A stretch of 64,000 nucleotides of DNA from Protopterus annectens. Taxonomy: Eukaryota > Chordata > Ceratodontiformes > Protopteridae. Positions 8,887 through 19,445 of this stretch are shown piece after piece. How positions within the stretch are numbered: the first letter of the stretch is position 1; every line of letters begins with the position of its first letter. The notes beneath the pieces were generated by a model. It saw only the letters and a program-made list of their open reading frames with translations. It did not search any database and was not told the origin of the DNA. Where the stretch lies: contig NC_056737.1 in NCBI RefSeq assembly GCF_019279795.1, forward strand, positions 41,517,472 to 41,581,471, written 5' to 3'. The position numbers and the translations under genes were made by a program.

Positions 8887-10113
8887 ATGTCTACTGAGGC
8901 GTCCTCCCTGGATAATTTATTAGATCTAACTATACACTCCACACCGGGAGTCGATCGAGCTGAAGAGCAGATTTGTACTACGGATGTGGACTTGGCATTA
9001 GTACATACCATCACGAAGATAGTATATGATTGTCTACAAAAAGGTTCTAAGCGAGACGTCAATGAAGGGGTTAAACTAAGTGATCCGAACAGCGTCTTAT
9101 GTCATACAGAAGCGCCAGTTACTAAAAATGTTACGGCGAATGTAATTCAAACAGAAGACAATGGTGATACGAGTACTCCATCCAGTAATAACGTATGGGG
9201 CTACATTTGTAAAGAAATGCAGAATCCGTTTAAGGATATAAACGGTGATTCAACGAACCGGACTCTGAGTGAGTATCTTGACAATACTAACGATTTAAAG
9301 TAATGTAAAAAGTTAATTTTTGACTTAGAAAAGCTGGTTTTCAAGTATATTACACTCGAACTAGAAATTCAATATCTAACAGAGTGCATCCAGCGTGGCA
9401 TTGTTCCACAGGGTCTACGGACCGCTAAGTTTCCAAACTGTGTGGAACCTGGTGACATTTTGTCCAAAATTATCATTAAGGTGTATAACGATGCAGGCTT
9501 AGCTATGATGGGCATATTGGTCAAGCATTATGAGACTGATATTATTAAAGTCAAAACGGGAATCAAGGAGTTGGATGATTCCATCAAAAATAATACTTGT
9601 TTCCAAGAACTGTTTACACTATACAGTAGTATAGAGGCTAAGGCCAATAAACATCGGTCCACCATAGTCTTGAGAAAACAGCACAAACTGATGAGGGACA
9701 TCAAGACCTATAGGTCTAATGAAGCTTACATAACCACTGTAGATGCACCTAAAATCAGTGGGGTCTCTACGAATAGTGCCTCTAGTGTGGTGGAGAATTC
9801 CAATAGACCATTACAACGAATCGGACAGTCTAAAGGTGAATCAACAAATGACAATTCTAATGTATTGGTATCTGATGTTTCAAAAGAAAATACATCAGAA
9901 CCACTAGTTACATCTAAAGACAATAATTTAAACACTGGGGATGTAAATGTGGGGGTCGCAACTACGAGTTACGCTGAAGTTGCAAGCCAACAACCTAGTC
10001 AATCTAAGGTCCCTTTTCACTATCAAAGGGCACAAGAGAAAAGGACTACAAGGTGGTACAACACCACACAACAAAAAGGAAAAATGAAGGGCAAAAACAA
10101 AAGAAGATGGTGA
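8887..10113 (+). CDS. PLE-1 ORF1, hypothetical accessory protein with one in-frame stop
   Basis: The first ATG is at 8887 (MSTEASSLDNLLDL). The frame stays open to TAA at 9301-9303 and continues in the same frame to TGA at 10111-10113, 408 codons in all. I treat it as one ORF with a single nonsense codon; it could instead be two proteins or a read-through case. The second half has a helical segment around LEKLVFKYITLELEIQYL, then IVPQGLR, and a strongly basic tail (KGKMKGKNKRRW) suited to nucleic-acid binding. No catalytic motif is visible. Its end overlaps the ORF2 start as ATGGTGA. ORFs upstream of RT occur in some vertebrate PLEs; their function is not established. Confidence 0.7.
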
Positions 10114-12446
10114 TTCCCTTCACCAATGAGACTGATTACACATTAAATGTGATAAATTTGAGTAATGTGTTGTTGACAGCAGATGCATATAGTGTACTTA
10201 ACAAAGGTTTCACTTTTATTCCTTCTAACAGGGTCGAAACAAGCAGATTGTTGGTAGATTTCAGACTTTATTTACGTAAATTAAACTTAAAGTATATTCT
10301 CAAAGATATCACTGACTATAACATTTCTAGGAATAAACTACCAACGAGGCCTAGTACATTCAACCCCCCCCTAACTAATACACTGCAAGTTTTTCTAAAT
10401 TCATGTGAAAAAGAATTTAAGGATATTCCAACATGCAGTGAATATAATAATCTGACTGATACTGAAAGTAATGTTTTGAGGGAGTTATCAGAAAATTCTG
10501 AAGTCAGAATAATGAAGGCAGACAAGGGGGGAAAGATTATAGTTATGAATACAATAGACTACAATAAAGGAATATTAGACATGTTAAAAGATACTACAAA
10601 CTACTGTAAAGTGACTGCAGAATGTGTAAAAATCAGTTTCAGAAAAATAGATGTTCTCTTGTTTGATATGTTCTGCCAGGGTGAAATTGAAAAGGTTGAC
10701 TATGATTTTCTTTTGGTAGAGTACCCCACAATGGCACACTTTTTTGGTATACCAAAATTACAATATGGTTTGGAGGATCTCACATTTAGGCCAATAGTTT
10801 CAGCTAAAAATTCAAAAACGGAAAACATTTCTATTTGGCTTGATAGTATACTAAACCCTGTGGCACAAAAAGCTGAATATTATCTCAGAGACTCTTGGCA
10901 ACTTCAGGAAATTTTGGGAAAAATTACAACATTAGAAAAAGAGGTCAATTTTGCGACATTAGATGTCAGGAGCCTATATACCTCTATAGATCAGGTAGAA
11001 GGTATAGAGTATATGAGAGAACATCTTGTAAGTAATACAGATATGAGTGGTCACAGGGTAAATACACTATGTACCCTCATGGAAATAATACTGGATAACA
11101 ATTTTTTCAAATTTAATAATGTACTTTACAAGCAAACATCTGGAGTAGCGATGGGGGCCAGGGTGGCCCCGGCATTCGCAAACATAGTGATGTCTAATTG
11201 GGAACAGAAGTTTTTGAAATCCCACCCCAGTTTCAACAAGGTTTTGATGTACTATAGGTACATTGATGATTTGTTCTTCCTGTGGAAAGGCGAACAATGG
11301 GAGTTTAGTGAAATGATCACTGACTTGAACAACACCACGGCCTTCCTATTTTTCAAAATGGGAGAATTTGGGAGAGACATACATTTTTTGGATTTGGACC
11401 TTCACATAAATGATCCAAATGGTAATATTTCAAGTAAGATCTATAGGAAATCTTGTTTTACCAACCAATACCTTCACAAAGATAGCCTACATCCCCAGCA
11501 CATGAAAAAGAGTGTGGTGAAGGGACAGATGATAAGGCTTAGTAGACTAACTACAGAGGATTCAGTCTACCGAGAAGAGTTACTGAATTTGAGACAAATG
11601 TTTGTAGTGAGGGGCTATAACCTAAATTGGATCAAAAAGTTAGAAAAAGAAGTTAACAAACTAAGGGAAGGAGTAGCAAAACCCATTTTGTTAGCTACAG
11701 ATATATTTGTCGAAAGACCGAAAATAATCCAACAGGAAAACAAGAATACAAATAGATTAGAAGAAAACCAAAGTATGTTTTATACAGCATTTCCACTACC
11801 TATAGTGAATGAACTAAAAGAAATTAAAAACATTATAGAAAGAAACTGGAGGATAATTTTAGGCAACAAAGACCTAGTCAGCTGTTTAGGAATGAGACCA
11901 CAATTTACTTATAAAACAGTCAACAACATCAAGAAAGTTTTAGAAAAAAATGATTCATCTTTAGTGGTTAAGACTAGAGATTTAATCAAAAAGGGTACCT
12001 TCGCTTGTACAAATTGTAGACAATGCAGATTTTTAAGTAATACTTCTTTTGTTACTATCAAGCACATAAAAAGAACTTTTTGGGCACGGAAATATTTCAA
12101 CTGCCATAGCGATCATGTAGTCTATTTGGCTTCCTGTGTCACCTGTGATTGTTACTATGTAGGCAAAACTGTTAGATTTTTGAAGCGGAGAGTATATGAG
12201 CACACTCTGGCTATAAAGAACAAAGACAAAAATAATGCTCTTGCAAGACATGCTTTAGGTTGTAGAGAATTCAAAAAGTTTGAATTTTTTGTTTTAGACT
12301 ACATAGAAAAAGGTACATTCATGGGAGATGTTAACAACAAATTAGAACAAAAGGAAGCACTTTGGCAATTGTTGTTGGGGGCAGATCAATTTCCAGGCCT
12401 CAATGAGGTCATTAATATCAAATGTTTTTTGATATATAAGTATTGA
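10107..12446 (+). CDS. PLE-1 reverse transcriptase with GIY-YIG endonuclease
   Basis: Intact 779-codon frame from the ATG at 10107 (MVIPFTNETDYTLN). The frame is open 18 codons further upstream, but that part shows only basic residues shared with the ORF1 overlap. Motifs in order: KADKGGKIIVMN (about residue 140), FGIPKLQYG, RPIVSAK, motif A TLDVRSLYTSID, motif B SGVAMGARVAPAFANIVM, motif C YRYIDDLFFLW (YIDD at 11259-11270, about residue 385), then FLDLDLHIN. Near the end a cysteine cluster (CTNCRQC) precedes the GIY-YIG domain: VVYLASC, YYVGKT and RRVYEH (about 12115-12200). RT copies the RNA and GIY-YIG nicks the target in this family. All catalytic motifs are present, so the enzyme may be active. 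Confidence 0.95.
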   Translation: MVIPFTNETDYTLNVINLSNVLLTADAYSVLNKGFTFIPSNRVETSRLLVDFRLYLRKLNLKYILKDITDYNISRNKLPTRPSTFNPPLTNTLQVFLNSCEKEFKDIPTCSEYNNLTDTESNVLRELSENSEVRIMKADKGGKIIVMNTIDYNKGILDMLKDTTNYCKVTAECVKISFRKIDVLLFDMFCQGEIEKVDYDFLLVEYPTMAHFFGIPKLQYGLEDLTFRPIVSAKNSKTENISIWLDSILNPVAQKAEYYLRDSWQLQEILGKITTLEKEVNFATLDVRSLYTSIDQVEGIEYMREHLVSNTDMSGHRVNTLCTLMEIILDNNFFKFNNVLYKQTSGVAMGARVAPAFANIVMSNWEQKFLKSHPSFNKVLMYYRYIDDLFFLWKGEQWEFSEMITDLNNTTAFLFFKMGEFGRDIHFLDLDLHINDPNGNISSKIYRKSCFTNQYLHKDSLHPQHMKKSVVKGQMIRLSRLTTEDSVYREELLNLRQMFVVRGYNLNWIKKLEKEVNKLREGVAKPILLATDIFVERPKIIQQENKNTNRLEENQSMFYTAFPLPIVNELKEIKNIIERNWRIILGNKDLVSCLGMRPQFTYKTVNNIKKVLEKNDSSLVVKTRDLIKKGTFACTNCRQCRFLSNTSFVTIKHIKRTFWARKYFNCHSDHVVYLASCVTCDCYYVGKTVRFLKRRVYEHTLAIKNKDKNNALARHALGCREFKKFEFFVLDYIEKGTFMGDVNNKLEQKEALWQLLLGADQFPGLNEVINIKCFLIYKY

Positions 12447-12494
12447 TTTTTTATGTGTATAGACATACATTAGTTTAGAAATCAACTAGTTGGG

Positions 12495-13104
12495 AAGTTT
12501 TCACTAGTATTAATTATGTCGATAGACAGATGTTATTAGGTCACTCATCTTTAACAAAAGTTACTTATATAATGCTAGTTCGTGTGGTGACAGTTGTACA
12601 CATATATGTATACATTTTTTCTGTATAAGTAGATTGTTTTATTTAACACACATTGGTTGTGTATAGATTAATTCATTAGATTTGCTAATGAACACATTCA
12701 TTACTCACCATTATACGTAGTCTATGTTAGTATGAGATGATGTTTACAGGTAGGGCCATATTGATTTATATTTATATATAGATACAATTTGACACAGTTG
12801 TACATATAAGTAATATTCAATATAAAGTAGGTCAATTCATTTAATGTTAAAATGTTTTTTATACATTTGAAATGTAATATACATTTTTATTCTTATTTTA
12901 CTTTCATTTTGTATATAAAAAAAGAATTGAGAATTTCATGACATCATATCCTGTTCAAAAGATTTATAAGACATGTGTTTGGGAGGGCACATTGTCTTTT
13001 TTCTGAAGAAGTTCACGTTTTTAATAAAGTGAAAGAAAGCGCTAATTTTTTATAGCCTCTATTGTGTCATTCACGCACTGAGCTGTGGTATATATTTCTT
13101 TTAA
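12495..13104 (+). repeat. PLE-1 right (3') pseudo-LTR
   Basis: 610-bp partner of 8211-8820. It starts 49 bases after the ORF2 stop and ends TTCTTTTAA at the target-site duplication. AATAAA lies at 13023-13028. Confidence 0.93.
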
Positions 13105-13120
13105 GCTTTTGATATTATTA
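13104..13120. repeat. 17-bp target-site duplication of PLE-1, right
   Basis: Exact copy of 7305-7321 directly after the PLE 3' end; the first base is shared with the pseudo-LTR end. Confidence 0.93.
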
Positions 13121-13790
13121 TCGACAAAAAGTTGTCGATGTTGTTGCGTCGACCATTGGACCTATTTAATATGCATGAGTCGAGGATATGCATCAATAAT
13201 ATCACTGTTCGCGCTTGTGAATGTCGCATTTATGATAATAATCCATTTGAGCATTTTTTCAAACAAGGTCTGCTACAAATTTTTTCTTTAACTGTGTCAG
13301 TCTATAAGGATTTAGTTTAACCTTCATTCTGATGTTGTCTGTGTATTATGTTCTGTTAGTTTAGCACTGCTAGGCATTCCTGCTATCAGTTCATTATTTA
13401 GCAACAAAATGTCCTGCTGTACTTCTGACAAAGATTATTCTAGCCGTACATCAGGTACAGACCTGTTAGTAATTTTTCTCCTCTAAGAGCTTCAGGTCAC
13501 AGGCTCACTAAACAATTTGTTTCCATGGATTAATCACATTGGCGGTCTAACATTATAGTTTATAACAACAATAAACAGGAACACCAATAGTGGAAAAGTG
13601 GCTACGAGCAGATGCAAAGCCAGTATATAAAATAATAAAACACAATTCCTGCTCGCAGTCAAACCAGGCTGTAAGTCAACATAAAGTAAACTATTTCACG
13701 TCTCTTCAGACCTTCCAAACTCAAAGTTCCAAACCACGTCTCTTCAGACCTTTAAATCTTTTTAGAAGGATATAAGGCCACATCCAATGA
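13121..13790. other. Unassigned flank
   Basis: This is the original neighbour of 7304 before PLE-1 inserted. I see no coding motif. A 17-base word, ACGTCTCTTCAGACCTT, occurs twice (about 13698 and 13734), and a small CGACAAAAAGTTGTCG palindrome lies at about 13122-13137. Confidence 0.6.
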
Positions 13791-14990
13791 AATAAATATA
13801 TCCAAACTCAATTCTGAGCACGAATAAAAGCTTTCTTTATTGATATCCACAGTTTGTAAGCGCTTTCGCTATACAGCTTTATCAAATCTATAGTGACCAG
13901 TGTTAAAGAAGTGTTTATATAGTATTATTCTAAGTAGGATAAATAAGACAATAAATCAAACAATGATTAAGGCTTCTCTTAAAGATATATATGCACTCTA
14001 AAGCAAAAGACTGTAAGTTAAAAGCATATGTCCAATATCAAATTAGACTTTCTTACATTCAAATTAATTTAAATTCATTTAAAATATTAAAATACATTCA
14101 TAAAATCTGAATAAACTTAAAATATTAATATAGAAGTGTAAAAACAACATAAGCATTAACAAAAATTCTCTATTATTTGTTTAAACAACTATTTCATCTC
14201 AACCTATATTTTTTATTTTTAAGTGCAGGTTTCAGAGGAATCCTGTCATTTAGGCCTGGGGGTATATGAGCTTGTAATTTGATAATCCATTTAGTTTCTG
14301 CCTTCTCAGTGTAATTCTCAATGTCACCTCCTCTAGTCTTAGGTGTATTAACATGTAAAGCAGAAAACATAAAAGTGTGTCTGATGACATTCTGTAATAT
14401 ATGTTTAGATAAAGCATTAACCTCAGACTTAATGCGGATCTGATAGAGATGTTCCCTTATCCTTTCTTTCAATTTTCTATCAGTCTTACCTACGTAGAAA
14501 GAAGTACAGAATGTACAAATAGCTATGTAAACCACATGTCTTGTGTCACAGTTGGCATTAACTTTAAAGGAGAACACTTGTTCAGTTTTTGGGTGCACAA
14601 ACATATTAATGTTGGTGATATGACAACAAAAATTACATTTATAACATGGTTTAGTACCATCAAAAGTTAGTGTCCCTGTGTCTTGTTTCATGTTTGTGAA
14701 ACATACTAATCTATGGAAAATGTTCTTATTCTTAAATATATAATGTGGTTGTTCTCCTACATATTTCTTAATTTCTGGATCTAATGTAAGAATGTCCCAA
14801 TGTTTGCTAATAATATCTTTGATGGATTGAACATCCTGAGTATAAAACAGAGTAAGTCTCTGTTGATGTTCTGTGGTTAGAATTGGTGCATCATCAACAC
14901 TAGTTTTATAAATTTGCATCCCTGCTTCTTATACTGAATGGGTGTATCAGTCTGCTTTCTTGTTAAGTAAATAGTCCTGCCACACTGTGA
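13790..14990 (-). mobile_element. Penelope-like element 2, 5'-truncated
   Basis: A minus-strand 3' fragment of a PLE different from PLE-1. It holds only the C-terminal linker and GIY-YIG nuclease plus a ~390-base 3' UTR. Near the 3' end, read on the minus strand, TTGATAA, a GC-stem and GCGAAAGCGC (13859-13888) recall the motif in the other two PLEs. Borders are approximate; a CORE-type SINE starts just beyond the 5' break. Confidence 0.8.
14194..14919 (-). pseudogene. Penelope-like GIY-YIG C-terminal fragment
   Basis: An open 241-codon frame encodes only the end of a Penelope protein. Visible are IIKDIISKHWDIL-like linker text (SIKDIISKHWDIL), YVGEQPHYIFKN, a cysteine cluster CYKCNFCC and the GIY-YIG core RHVVYIAICTFCTSFYVGKT followed by RIREHLYQI. 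It ends at TAG/TGA-type stop 14194 after a basic tail. The RT palm is missing and an in-frame stop lies just upstream, so it is a dead 5'-truncated copy. Its sequence is clearly diverged from both other PLEs in the window, marking a separate lineage. Confidence 0.82.
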
Positions 14991-15004
14991 CTATGGGTTC
15001 TACC

Positions 15005-15145
15005 TTCTTCCAAAATGGGTAGTTGGGTCAGATGGTTAAGGCTGTGAGCTCTAGTTCCTGTCATACAGGGTTTCATTCCCTCAGCCCTCATTTGCCTACT
15101 GTGTGAACTTGAGCAAGTCACTTAATCCTTGAAATAGGACTCTTT
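15005..15145 (+). mobile_element. CORE-SINE (MIR-like) copy
   Basis: The head resembles a tRNA-derived promoter: GGGTCAGATGGTTAAGGC (A-box-like), then GGGTTTCATTCCC (B-box-like). The body contains ACTGTGTGAACTTGAGCAAG and TCACTTAATCC, which match the conserved central core of CORE/MIR SINEs as I know it. No clean target duplication or tail is visible, so the borders are approximate. Confidence 0.7.
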
Positions 15146-16329
15146 ATATTATGCTTTAAAGGCACTTAAAAAGTATAGAACAAAATTTTGTAGCATGAAA
15201 GACATGGGATAGGGACAACACTAACACAGAGATAATGTAACATGCCCTAAAGGAATTTAAAAAGATTCAGTCTCTGTACACTTGCAAGTCACATGGAGAA
15301 TATTAGCCCACTGTGCCTCCCCTTGACACCGGGGATACTTTAAATAAATTCCCTAAGTCTTCAAAAAAATGTAAAGTAGAAGGAGGAGAAAAAGTTTCAA
15401 TCTCTGCATCCTTGACACAGAAAACAGCAGCATTAACCCACTACACTGGCAGTTTTTTGTTTTTTTTTACAGGATAATTAGTAAGGAACTTTTGGCATTA
15501 TTCAATGACTGCAGCAGTTCATGAGTTATGAGGAATGGGACACCTATAGGAGGGAACGGCAGAATCATCCTGTACAATCAGGTACACAGTTAGGAGCGAT
15601 GAGTCTATGCATCTGTGTAGGGGGAAGCTTCAGGACAAAGCTCTGAGGAACACTACACCATTAACAATTTTAAAGTGTCATTTGGGCCCTCAAGTTAATA
15701 AGGCAACAAGTCTAGCACTTTATGAACACCACAAAAAGAAAACTCTAATGTCTGGGATTACTGACTGCCTGTAATAATCTGTGATTTATGAGGGTATAAA
15801 AATATGAGACATCAGGGATGCTCTGTCAATTCAGAGACAGGTAAGAGGTATGTCTGTATGCGTATGTTTGAAGTGGTGCATGTGTTTGTGGAAGAGTTAG
15901 TGGGAGTGGGGGTCCTGTACCAATGCTATGCATGGGCCACCAGTGCTGACTACCACATGAAGGGGTTATTTGCATTCGTGGTAGTTAAGGGCCATTTAGA
16001 CATACAAATTAGCTGATAATGAGGTTTTTCCTCATAATGGCTAACATGTTTCTGACTCACAATTTCCTGCGTTGTATAACCAGTCTCTTTTGGCTGCAGC
16101 TCTTACTGCCGGGGTGAAGTTCCTTCTAAATCCCAAGGAAAATTTGTAATCCTTTCTGCAAACTATATAACATTCAGAAATGTACTATTCACAATTCATG
16201 GTAATTCATAGTAGGTATCTTACTTAAACAAAACAAGCTTCGCACTTTGAAAATTTTTCTGCAGCATGTAAAGCAAGTCATACTAACTCAGCAAATGTCA
16301 GGCATATTTTGGGATTATACTACTATTGA
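15146..16329. other. No recognisable feature
   Basis: Noncoding by eye. A short open stretch at 15804-16016 has no domain-like content. GTTTTTTGTTTTTTTTTAC at about 15453-15472 is a simple T tract. I see nothing else. Confidence 0.5.
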
Positions 16330-17258
16330 GCCAATACTGAATTCTATAAATCAAACATTAACTCAGATGGATGTTGTCCCAATGTCATGATTAATAAAAT
16401 TGACATCTAAAATGGCAGCCAACATACTATTCTTTAAACATTTGTATACAAGTATCATATATTCTCTGAAAATCCTGTAACCAAGGAAATATAAAGATAA
16501 ATATTCCAATCTATCCTTATCGGATAAATTCTTGCAGCAATCTATTTGTCTGGTAAATGTTTTCTGAATATGTTCCAATAATTTTAACTGAGAAATGTTT
16601 AGTACACAGAAAGATCCCCCATACTCAGTAACTGGTCTGATACAAGTAAGGTATATTTTTAATAACGTCCGTCTATCTCAGCTTGAAAACAACAAAGAAT
16701 ATTCCTCATAATCCTATAATATTTTCTAAAAATATTAGTTACATTAGCTTCAAACTTCAAATTAGTATCTACCATAATACCCACATATTTTGTTACTTAG
16801 GAGGAAGCACAAATGTGATTGTCTAAACCATAAGGATAATCTTGATTCAAAATGTAAGATGTGTGTTTACTAGTGTTGAAACACATACCTTTAGTTAGAG
16901 ACTACTCATATAAACTTTCAAGATATGTTATTAATTGGTACCAGTTGTTGATATTGGTTAAAGTCCAACCAATTTTAATATCATCAGCAAACTTGCTCAT
17001 CCATGTAAATTCAGGTCACGGGCATTCAGACATCACCTAACCAAATAATAATAGTTCCAGCACAGAGTTCTGAGGGACGGTCATGAACATGGATCTATAT
17101 TCTGAGTATGAGTTTTTAATTTTCACTCTGCAAGTTCTGCCCAGTAGCCATTTTGATACCCTTCTAGCCAGACTCATCGACTTTCAGTAGAGACTTTATA
17201 ATTGTATCCTTTAGGACAGAGTCGAAAGCTTTATCTAAATCCAGCAATACTTGTCTAA
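16330..17258 (-). pseudogene. CR1/L2-like LINE RT fragment
   Basis: Read on the minus strand from 17258 down, broken frames show motif A as LDLDKAFDSV (about 17220-17250), the segment TVPQNSVLELLLFG, motif C region FADDIKIGWT (about 16985-17015), and finally the C-terminal signature LEHIQKTF-like text (MEHIQKTFTRQIDCC, then KDRLEYLSLYFLGYRIFREYMI, 16420-16578). Family members copy their RNA at a nicked target. More than five stops or frameshifts are present; no endonuclease part is left. It is cut at 17258 by the L1-like 3' end. Confidence 0.75.
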
Positions 17259-17610
17259 AGAAGAGATAATATGCACATGAAAACTGAATAAATTAGAAAT
17301 GCATCCGTGTTGGTATATGTCAGAACCAATATTTGTTTATATGATAGATATAATAATGCACTTTCAAAACACTTCCTCAATATGCATGTTTTTTTACCAA
17401 GAAACATCTTTATTAATTTATCATGTATGACATAGGCAATCATAGATTTATATAAATGAAAAAAAACATATTGACATCACTTTAGTTGCAAACATTGTAT
17501 ATCACAAACCATGTTGACATAATTGTAGTTGCAAACATTATGCATCACTTATAATCTATCCAGTCATTGTTAGTCAGACATTACATAGCTCGTTCAAATC
17601 CTGCCTTCTT
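17259..17610 (-). other. Probable 3' UTR of the L1-like element
   Basis: Lies between the stop of the L1-like ORF2 (17611) and the CR1-like fragment. It is A/T-rich and carries two similar blocks, CATTGACATCACTTTAGTTGCAA-like text at about 17470 and 17517 (shared word TAGTTGCAAACATT). No tail is clear. Confidence 0.5.
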
Positions 17611-19046
17611 TTAAACCTCATTCATCCTCTGCATGTATTGTTCCCACAATTCCCATTCTTTCCTATGTAATTTGTTCCTACCCTTTTCTAAAGATCCCAG
17701 TTCCAGTTGCTTTATATTTGTTACTATATTCACTACTTTTAGTAAAGTTGGTTCAGACTTTGAGTTCCATTTTCTAGTAATTGCTTTTTTAGCAGCCAGC
17801 ATAGTTAGGCAATTCCAATTTTGTATTATAGCTCAAAAAATCATTCCCTTAGTTACACCAATTTGCTCACCCAGTGTCTCTGACAGAGCAACCTGCAGGG
17901 AATCTTTAAAGTCTGCCAACTCATCACACTCCCAGAAAATATGTTCCCCATCACACCTCCATTTGCTATTTACCTGAGGAAAAATTCTTTAGAGTCTACA
18001 CGGGGTATAAAAATACCTACATAAACACTTCCAAGCAAAGATCTTAAATCTTCTAGACTTTGCTGCATATTTGGGAGCATACATATATCCCCCATTGTTT
18101 CTTTGTGAATTGCTTATACAACCTCTCTTCTCAACCCTTTCTAACCTCCTCTGATTGATTCTTGTAGTTATCATGCAATATTTTGTATGATCTACTAGTT
18201 GTTCCTTTTTTAACAGCAGCTTCTGTTCTAGAGTCTACTGAAGACTCTACTGGTGCTGGTCTTTCACTTAGGATCATCCTGTTTCTTTCTGTTTGCGTAT
18301 ACTCTGATCTCAGTCCTCGATAGGGAAAGCAATCTGTATTCTGTAGTACAAATAAATTCTTGGCCTCTTCCCATTTTGTTACCTTTCCCTCACTAATTCT
18401 TTGCTCCCAATACCTTGCTTCTTTTACCAGTTTTCTCCAATAAATTCCAGCCCCCTCTTGCCAATTGTCTGTATCCCTAATTGTAATCATCCCTATCAGT
18501 GGAATCTCCTTTCTCCATTCCTGTGTTGGCTTAGTTCTTAGAATACTTTCTGCTACTTTATGAATATAATATTCTGCATAGTTATTGTTATTCTCCAAAT
18601 GATCTGCATCCAAGATCCCAGTTTCTCCTTGTTTCTTGAGCTTTCCCCATTTCTTCATCATCCTTTTCCACTTTGAATTATAGGTTTCTGCTTGTGCTAT
18701 GTATAGGGGCCTTAACTGTGTAGCTCTAAAATACCCCTTTAAATCAGGTAATCCCAAACTGCCTTGGAAGAATCAAATTATCTGACTTGACTCTTGCTAT
18801 CTTCCCCTCTCAGATAAAAACCTTCAGCTCTTTAATTGCTATCCACAACTTCTCCTATAGTTGATAAAAATATGCGTGATCTGTGTATAAAACGAAAAGG
18901 ACTAAAAACATTTTAACTGGTTGTATCTTGCTAGCCATATGCATATAACAGAGCTTCTCATTTCTCAGTTTTTTGTTTTATCTTTTGTTTAGTCTCTACC
19001 CACATATCCTTAGTGGCTACACCAGAATCCTTTTTATTCCATTCTC
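17611..19046 (-). pseudogene. L1/Tx1-like ORF2, C-terminal third
   Basis: Broken minus-strand frames continue the ORF2 seen at 27414-30327 across the Gypsy insertion. At the insertion edge the frame reads WNGIKKDSGVATKDMW (about 19000-19045). Then comes the characteristic GLPDLKGYFRATQLRPLYI (from 18757) and a 208-codon open stretch. The final fragment ends ELWEQYMQRMNEV with its stop at 17611. L1-type ORF2 C-termini have this length and the GLGLPDLK-like signature. Several stops make it inactive. Together with the two distal pieces it spans roughly 13 kb because of nested insertions. Confidence 0.8.
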
Positions 19047-19051
19047 CTAAG
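19047..19051. repeat. 5-bp target-site duplication of Gypsy element, left
   Basis: CTAAG directly before the left LTR; the same five bases follow the right LTR at 27409-27413. Confidence 0.85.
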
Positions 19052-19309
19052 TGTTGCTCTTATGAGCATTAAGAAGATGTTGAGGCTTGGGTGTTCCTTT
19101 AAGTAGTTTATTGTATAGAAATACATCAGGATGAATGGCAGGAATATTAAACTTAAATGAATAACTAACTGACTGACTACATGCTTGCATGCTCACGCTC
19201 TGGCTGCTCACTCAAAATGGCACTCTTGCTTGCACGTGCTCAGTACTTGTATGCATGTGCTGACTCACTGGAAAGCTTTTTAAAGGTATATCAGACATAC
19301 TGATCTACA
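19052..19309 (-). repeat. Gypsy LTR (3' LTR in element sense)
   Basis: Minus strand starts TGTAGATCAG and ends AGAGCAACA. It is 258 bp and aligns with 27140-27408 over TGTTGAGGCTTGGGTGTTC, TTTAAGTAGTTTATTGTATA and GACTGACTACAT. Confidence 0.92.
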
Positions 19310-19321
19310 TCCTCCCTCTTT
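19310..19321 (-). other. Gypsy polypurine tract
   Basis: On the minus strand AAAGAGGGAGGA sits directly upstream of the 3' LTR; this is the plus-strand DNA primer site of LTR elements. Confidence 0.8.
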
Positions 19322-19445
19322 ACTGAGCTGTCTGATATAAACAATGACATTTCAATAGGCATGCAATTATACAGACACTAATAAAGAAAAACAACAGTCA
19401 TGTCCAGGTTTCCTTGTATCTGGAAGCAGGTTTCAAGATGCGACC

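Larger units (their letters stand above)
7322..13103 (+). mobile_element. Penelope-like element 1, complete and young
   Basis: The element is bounded by an exact 17-bp duplication. From left to right it holds an inverted segment derived from its own 3' end (7322-8212), a direct 5' pseudo-LTR (8211-8820), ORF1 with one in-frame stop, an intact ORF2 encoding Penelope-type RT with a C-terminal GIY-YIG nuclease, and a 3' pseudo-LTR (12495-13104). The inverted segment reads 3' end of ORF2, 3' UTR, then the first ~42 bases of the body, so its source was a tandem read-through copy. This irregular arrangement is typical of Penelope elements. The two pseudo-LTRs differ at about one position by eye, so insertion was recent. 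Confidence 0.93.

Noticed and set aside
15804-16016. A 70-codon plus-strand ORF
   Set aside because: No domain-like pattern and no neighbouring gene; length is within chance expectation.
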